17,933 nucleotides of DNA, taken from NCBI GenBank assembly GCA_031283665.1, contig JAITBJ010000075.1, positions 1 through 17,933 of the forward strand, given 5' to 3'. The notes beneath the pieces were generated by a model. The model was not told where the DNA came from. It saw only the letters and a program-made list of their open reading frames with translations, and searched no databases. Source of the DNA: Candidatus Opitulatrix cubana. Lineage in GTDB: Bacteria; Actinomycetota; Actinomycetes; Actinomycetales; Bifidobacteriaceae. Position numbers and translations under genes: made by a program. This document shows positions 16,184 to 17,933 of the stretch, one piece after another. Numbering within the stretch: the first letter of the stretch is position 1; every line of letters begins with the position of its first letter.

Positions 16184-17094
16184 TATATAAAAAGAATCCT
16201 CCATGAATTGTTAATTGTTTGTCCAGGTTTGATTATTATTAGATTTTTATGTGTTTGAAATGCGTTAGCCCAAGCTGTCATAGGCTCTATAGCAAGTCCA
16301 AATCTGTGATCAGCGCCCTCAGCAAAATCAGCACTGCAAATTTGAAATGCTTTATAGTTTTCATCTGCTTGAATAGTTGTGATATGTCCATCAGCAGCTT
16401 TAAAGGAAACTTTATTTTCTGCTACATTTGCAAAAGCATCATCAAGGCTGATATCTTGGAGAGATTTTTCTGTGCTAAAGTCAAAAGTAGTAGGTACTTC
16501 ACCCTCTTTTGCTGGAAGAAGTCTGCTATCAGAATAAATATAAGACTCTGCTTTGAAATGAAGAGAGCAGCTATCAAGGCTGCCTCTTGGAGAAAACCAC
16601 GGATGCCAGCCTAATGCAAACGGAGCATTTTTTTCACCCTCATTTTTTGCAAATGTTTTTATCTCTAAACCCTTGTCAGTTAGGGTGTATAAAATTTCCA
16701 CTCTTATCATAAAAGGGTAATTTCTGCTAGGCGGAAGTTGCAAACCCATTTTAATCCAGTTCTCATCTTTATCTATTAAATCAAATGAATAAAGAGGGGA
16801 TAGCCCATGCAGCTGATTATTTTTATCTCGTTCATTAATGTCTGCATTAACGCTAGTGCCCTCAAACTCGTATTTTCCATCTTCTAATCTATTAGGCCAT
16901 GGAAAAAGCACCTGCCCTTGAAAATAGTTTGGCATTTCATCCGCGTTATATGGCACTACAATATCTAAATTGTCAATAGTGTATTTTCTAATAGATGATC
17001 CTATGCTTGCAAGAGTAAGTTTATGTTTACGATTTTTTGAATCTGTAAAGCCGATTTCGTAATTGTTTCCGTTCATTCTGAAGCTATTAGCCAT
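16183..17094 (-). CDS. galM: Aldose 1-epimerase (mutarotase)
   Basis: Cytoplasmic enzyme that interconverts the alpha and beta anomers of galactose or a related aldose, feeding the alpha form to galactokinase. 303 aa. The expected active-site residues are H96 in QLHGL, H164 in GWHPWF and E270 in LAIEPMTAWANAF, which sits in the family's C-terminal catalytic loop. LFPWPNRL (63-70) is the conserved substrate-loop region. Its stop overlaps the galK start by one base, so the two are translated together. The ATG lacks a Shine-Dalgarno and has a perfect TATAAT ending six bases upstream. The exact sugar is inferred from the galK neighbour. Confidence 0.9.
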   Translation of the reverse strand: MANSFRMNGNNYEIGFTDSKNRKHKLTLASIGSSIRKYTIDNLDIVVPYNADEMPNYFQGQVLFPWPNRLEDGKYEFEGTSVNADINERDKNNQLHGLSPLYSFDLIDKDENWIKMGLQLPPSRNYPFMIRVEILYTLTDKGLEIKTFAKNEGEKNAPFALGWHPWFSPRGSLDSCSLHFKAESYIYSDSRLLPAKEGEVPTTFDFSTEKSLQDISLDDAFANVAENKVSFKAADGHITTIQADENYKAFQICSADFAEGADHRFGLAIEPMTAWANAFQTHKNLIIIKPGQTINNSWRILFI

Positions 17095-17100
17095 AATCTA

Positions 17101-17106
17101 ATTATA
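17101..17106 (-). promoter_or_regulatory. -10 box (TATAAT) of galM, leaderless spacing
   Basis: Minus strand TATAAT, then TAGATT, then the galM ATG. It is the only consensus -10 among the six leaderless candidates and the only one without TGn. The same bases read on the plus strand give TTATAC, which could be the -10 of the divergent tRNA transcript, so the two promoters may overlap. Confidence 0.55.
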
Positions 17107-17137
17107 CACCCAATAAACTGTGCTAGCATTAAAATAC

Positions 17138-17223
17138 GCACATGTGGCGGAATGGTAGACGCGCAGCGTTGAGGTCGCTGTGATCGCTTTTAGATCGTGC
17201 TGGTTCAAGTCCAGTCATGTGCA
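17138..17223 (+). tRNA. tRNA-Leu (anticodon GAG)
   Basis: The acceptor stem is GCACATG with CATGTGC, a perfect 7 bp with discriminator A. The anticodon stem is CAGCG/CGCTG around loop TTGAGGT, giving anticodon GAG (17171-17173), which reads CUC and CUU. The long variable arm, GATC and GATC around a 7-nt loop, is typical of class II tRNAs. The T arm is GCTGG-TTCAAGT-CCAGT. CCA is not encoded (CGC follows), so it must be added after transcription. Confidence 0.95.
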
Positions 17224-17243
17224 CGCAAACCCAAATTAAATTA

Positions 17244-17317
17244 GGGCGATTGGCGCAGTTGGTTAGCGCGTTTCCTCGACACGGAAGAGGTCGCTGGTTC
17301 AAATCCAGTATCGCCCA
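17244..17317 (+). tRNA. tRNA-Val (anticodon GAC)
   Basis: 74 nt cloverleaf. Acceptor GGGCGAT/ATCGCCC with discriminator A, D stem GCGC/GCGC, anticodon stem TTTCC/GGAAG (one T-G pair), T arm GCTGG-TTCAAAT-CCAGT. The anticodon loop is TCGACAC, which places GAC at 17278-17280 and C rather than U at position 33. CCA is not encoded. It lies 20 bp after tRNA-Leu, so the two are probably one transcript. Confidence 0.92.
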
Positions 17318-17323
17318 CAAAAC

Positions 17324-17402
17324 CTTGAGCCCTTAAACCTTTGAACCCATAAAACTCTGCGTCTGTAAACTTTAAACCCACAAATTCGCGAACCCGTAAA
17401 AT
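17324..17402 (+). repeat. Degenerate 16-bp tandem repeat, five units
   Basis: Between tRNA-Val and the next gene. The core [GA]A[GA]CCC followed by TAAA-like bases recurs: GAGCCC at 17327, GAACCC at 17343, AAACCC at 17374 and GAACCC at 17390. Spacings are 16, 31 and 16, so one diverged unit (17356-17371, ending TGTAAACT) fills the gap. Consensus about TTTGAACCCATAAAAC. No function is known to me. Confidence 0.5.
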
Positions 17403-17405
17403 TCG

Positions 17406-17414
17406 TGATAAAAT
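17406..17414 (+). promoter_or_regulatory. Extended -10 (TGATAAAAT) of the DsbA-like gene, leaderless spacing
   Basis: TGATAAAAT is followed by CTGATT and the ATG at 17421. Five of six bases match TATAAT and the TGn extension is present. It directly follows the last 16-bp repeat unit. No Shine-Dalgarno is present. Confidence 0.5.
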
Positions 17415-17420
17415 CTGATT

Positions 17421-17933
17421 ATGAATAAAATTAGTGATTTGAAAGATGTTTTTGTCTGTGAATTAAATTTTTCAGGTAAAGATGTGAAAGGTCGCAAGAA
17501 ACTCAATTACACAATTTTTATAGATTTTTTATGTCCTTATTGCGGGAAGTTTCATTTTGAACACGGTAATCAACTAAAAAGGCTTTTAGATAAAGGGTAT
17601 ATAAATATAAAACTTGTGCCGCTTGCATGGATAGATTTTTATTCTAATGGTTTTTATTATTCTGTTCGTTCAGCTCATGCTGCTAAAATAATATACGAAA
17701 ATCAGCCTGAGGTTTTATGGGATTTTATTGAGCTGATTTTAAAAAAAGGTGTGCAACCAAAAGAAGCAGAACACTATAATGAAAGCGATGGCAGTAATGA
17801 AACTCTTGCCAAAAATGCTAAAAAAGTTGGTGCTAATAAAAGTGTAGTAAATTATATTCTGCAAATTGACCCAAATGATGATTTTGGTAAGCGTTTGCTT
17901 GCAGAATCAAAATCTCTAATACGTTCAAATATG
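17421..17933 (+). CDS. DsbA-family thioredoxin-fold protein, N-terminal 171 aa (3' end outside window)
   Basis: The frame is open from ATG 17421 to the window edge. A short N-terminal lead is followed by a beta strand and the active site IDFLCPYCGKFH, with C38-P-Y-C41, the redox pair of a thioredoxin fold in the DsbA / Thioredoxin_4 group. The helical insertion follows (AHAAKIIYENQPEVLWDF), as in DsbA relatives. There is no signal peptide or membrane segment in the part seen, so it looks cytoplasmic, unlike the membrane-anchored DsbA proteins of many Actinobacteria. The second cis-Pro motif must lie beyond the edge. It could be a thiol oxidoreductase or a FrnE-like isomerase; the substrate is unknown. 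Confidence 0.75.
   Translation, partial: MNKISDLKDVFVCELNFSGKDVKGRKKLNYTIFIDFLCPYCGKFHFEHGNQLKRLLDKGYINIKLVPLAWIDFYSNGFYYSVRSAHAAKIIYENQPEVLWDFIELILKKGVQPKEAEHYNESDGSNETLAKNAKKVGANKSVVNYILQIDPNDDFGKRLLAESKSLIRSNM

Noticed and set aside
16184..16204. Earlier ATG for galK giving 427 aa
   Set aside because: No Shine-Dalgarno precedes it, while its own first codons contain GGAGG that serves the ATG overlapping the galM stop.
16249..16614. 121-aa plus-strand ORF opposite galM
   Set aside because: It lies wholly inside the well-supported galM frame, has no ribosome site or promoter and no recognisable motif.
17129..17320. 63-aa minus-strand ORF antisense to the two tRNAs
   Set aside because: Its protein (MWAILDLNQRP, TGLEPAR) is the familiar spurious translation of tRNA genes on the wrong strand; both tRNAs fold completely.
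17324..17402. CRISPR-like array
   Set aside because: Units are 16 bp, degenerate and without spacers, and no cas gene is present.

Overview
The window comes from an AT-rich bacterial chromosome, roughly one third G+C by eye. The gene content points to a low-GC member of the Actinobacteria, probably host-associated. The signs are the hpf-secA adjacency, the actinobacterial form of aminopeptidase N, a SecA1 with a zinc-binding tail, cysS followed directly by rlmB, and a thioester-type surface protein beside its own sortase. The genus cannot be fixed from the sequence. No phage, insertion sequence or CRISPR array is visible; this is chromosomal core sequence with one accessory surface-protein locus.

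Layout, left to right. A plus-strand pair, cysS (5' end off the window) and rlmB, ends at a small 25-bp tandem duplication. Most of the rest is on the minus strand. pepN is a single gene with its own promoter. Next is the unit hpf-secA-membrane protein, with touching or overlapping genes. A 259-bp intergenic region upstream of hpf carries a run of hairpins and a candidate small RNA. Then comes a thioester surface protein followed by a sortase. Last is the group galM-galK-trmL-pbp-dinB, joined by TAATG and ATGA overlaps and short gaps. On the plus strand at the right edge are tRNA-Leu(GAG), tRNA-Val(GAC), a degenerate 16-bp tandem repeat and the start of a cytoplasmic DsbA-like protein.

Functionally the window covers translation (cysS, rlmB, trmL, hpf, two tRNAs), protein export (secA), peptide breakdown (pepN), cell wall synthesis (class A PBP), translesion synthesis (dinB), galactose entry (galM, galK) and surface display (adhesin and sortase). 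SecA would export the adhesin, and the sortase would be expected to act on its C-terminus.

The most striking pattern is regulatory. Six genes that head transcription units (pepN, hpf, the surface protein, pbp, galM and the dsbA-like gene) each have a -10-like hexamer ending exactly six bases before the ATG. Five of the six carry a TGn extension. None has a Shine-Dalgarno sequence in the way. This is the expected layout of leaderless mRNAs. Other points of interest are a sortase without an Arg at the usual place, an adhesin with an irregular sorting tail, a perfect 16-bp palindrome in the adhesin promoter, and a tRNA-Val with C instead of U at position 33.
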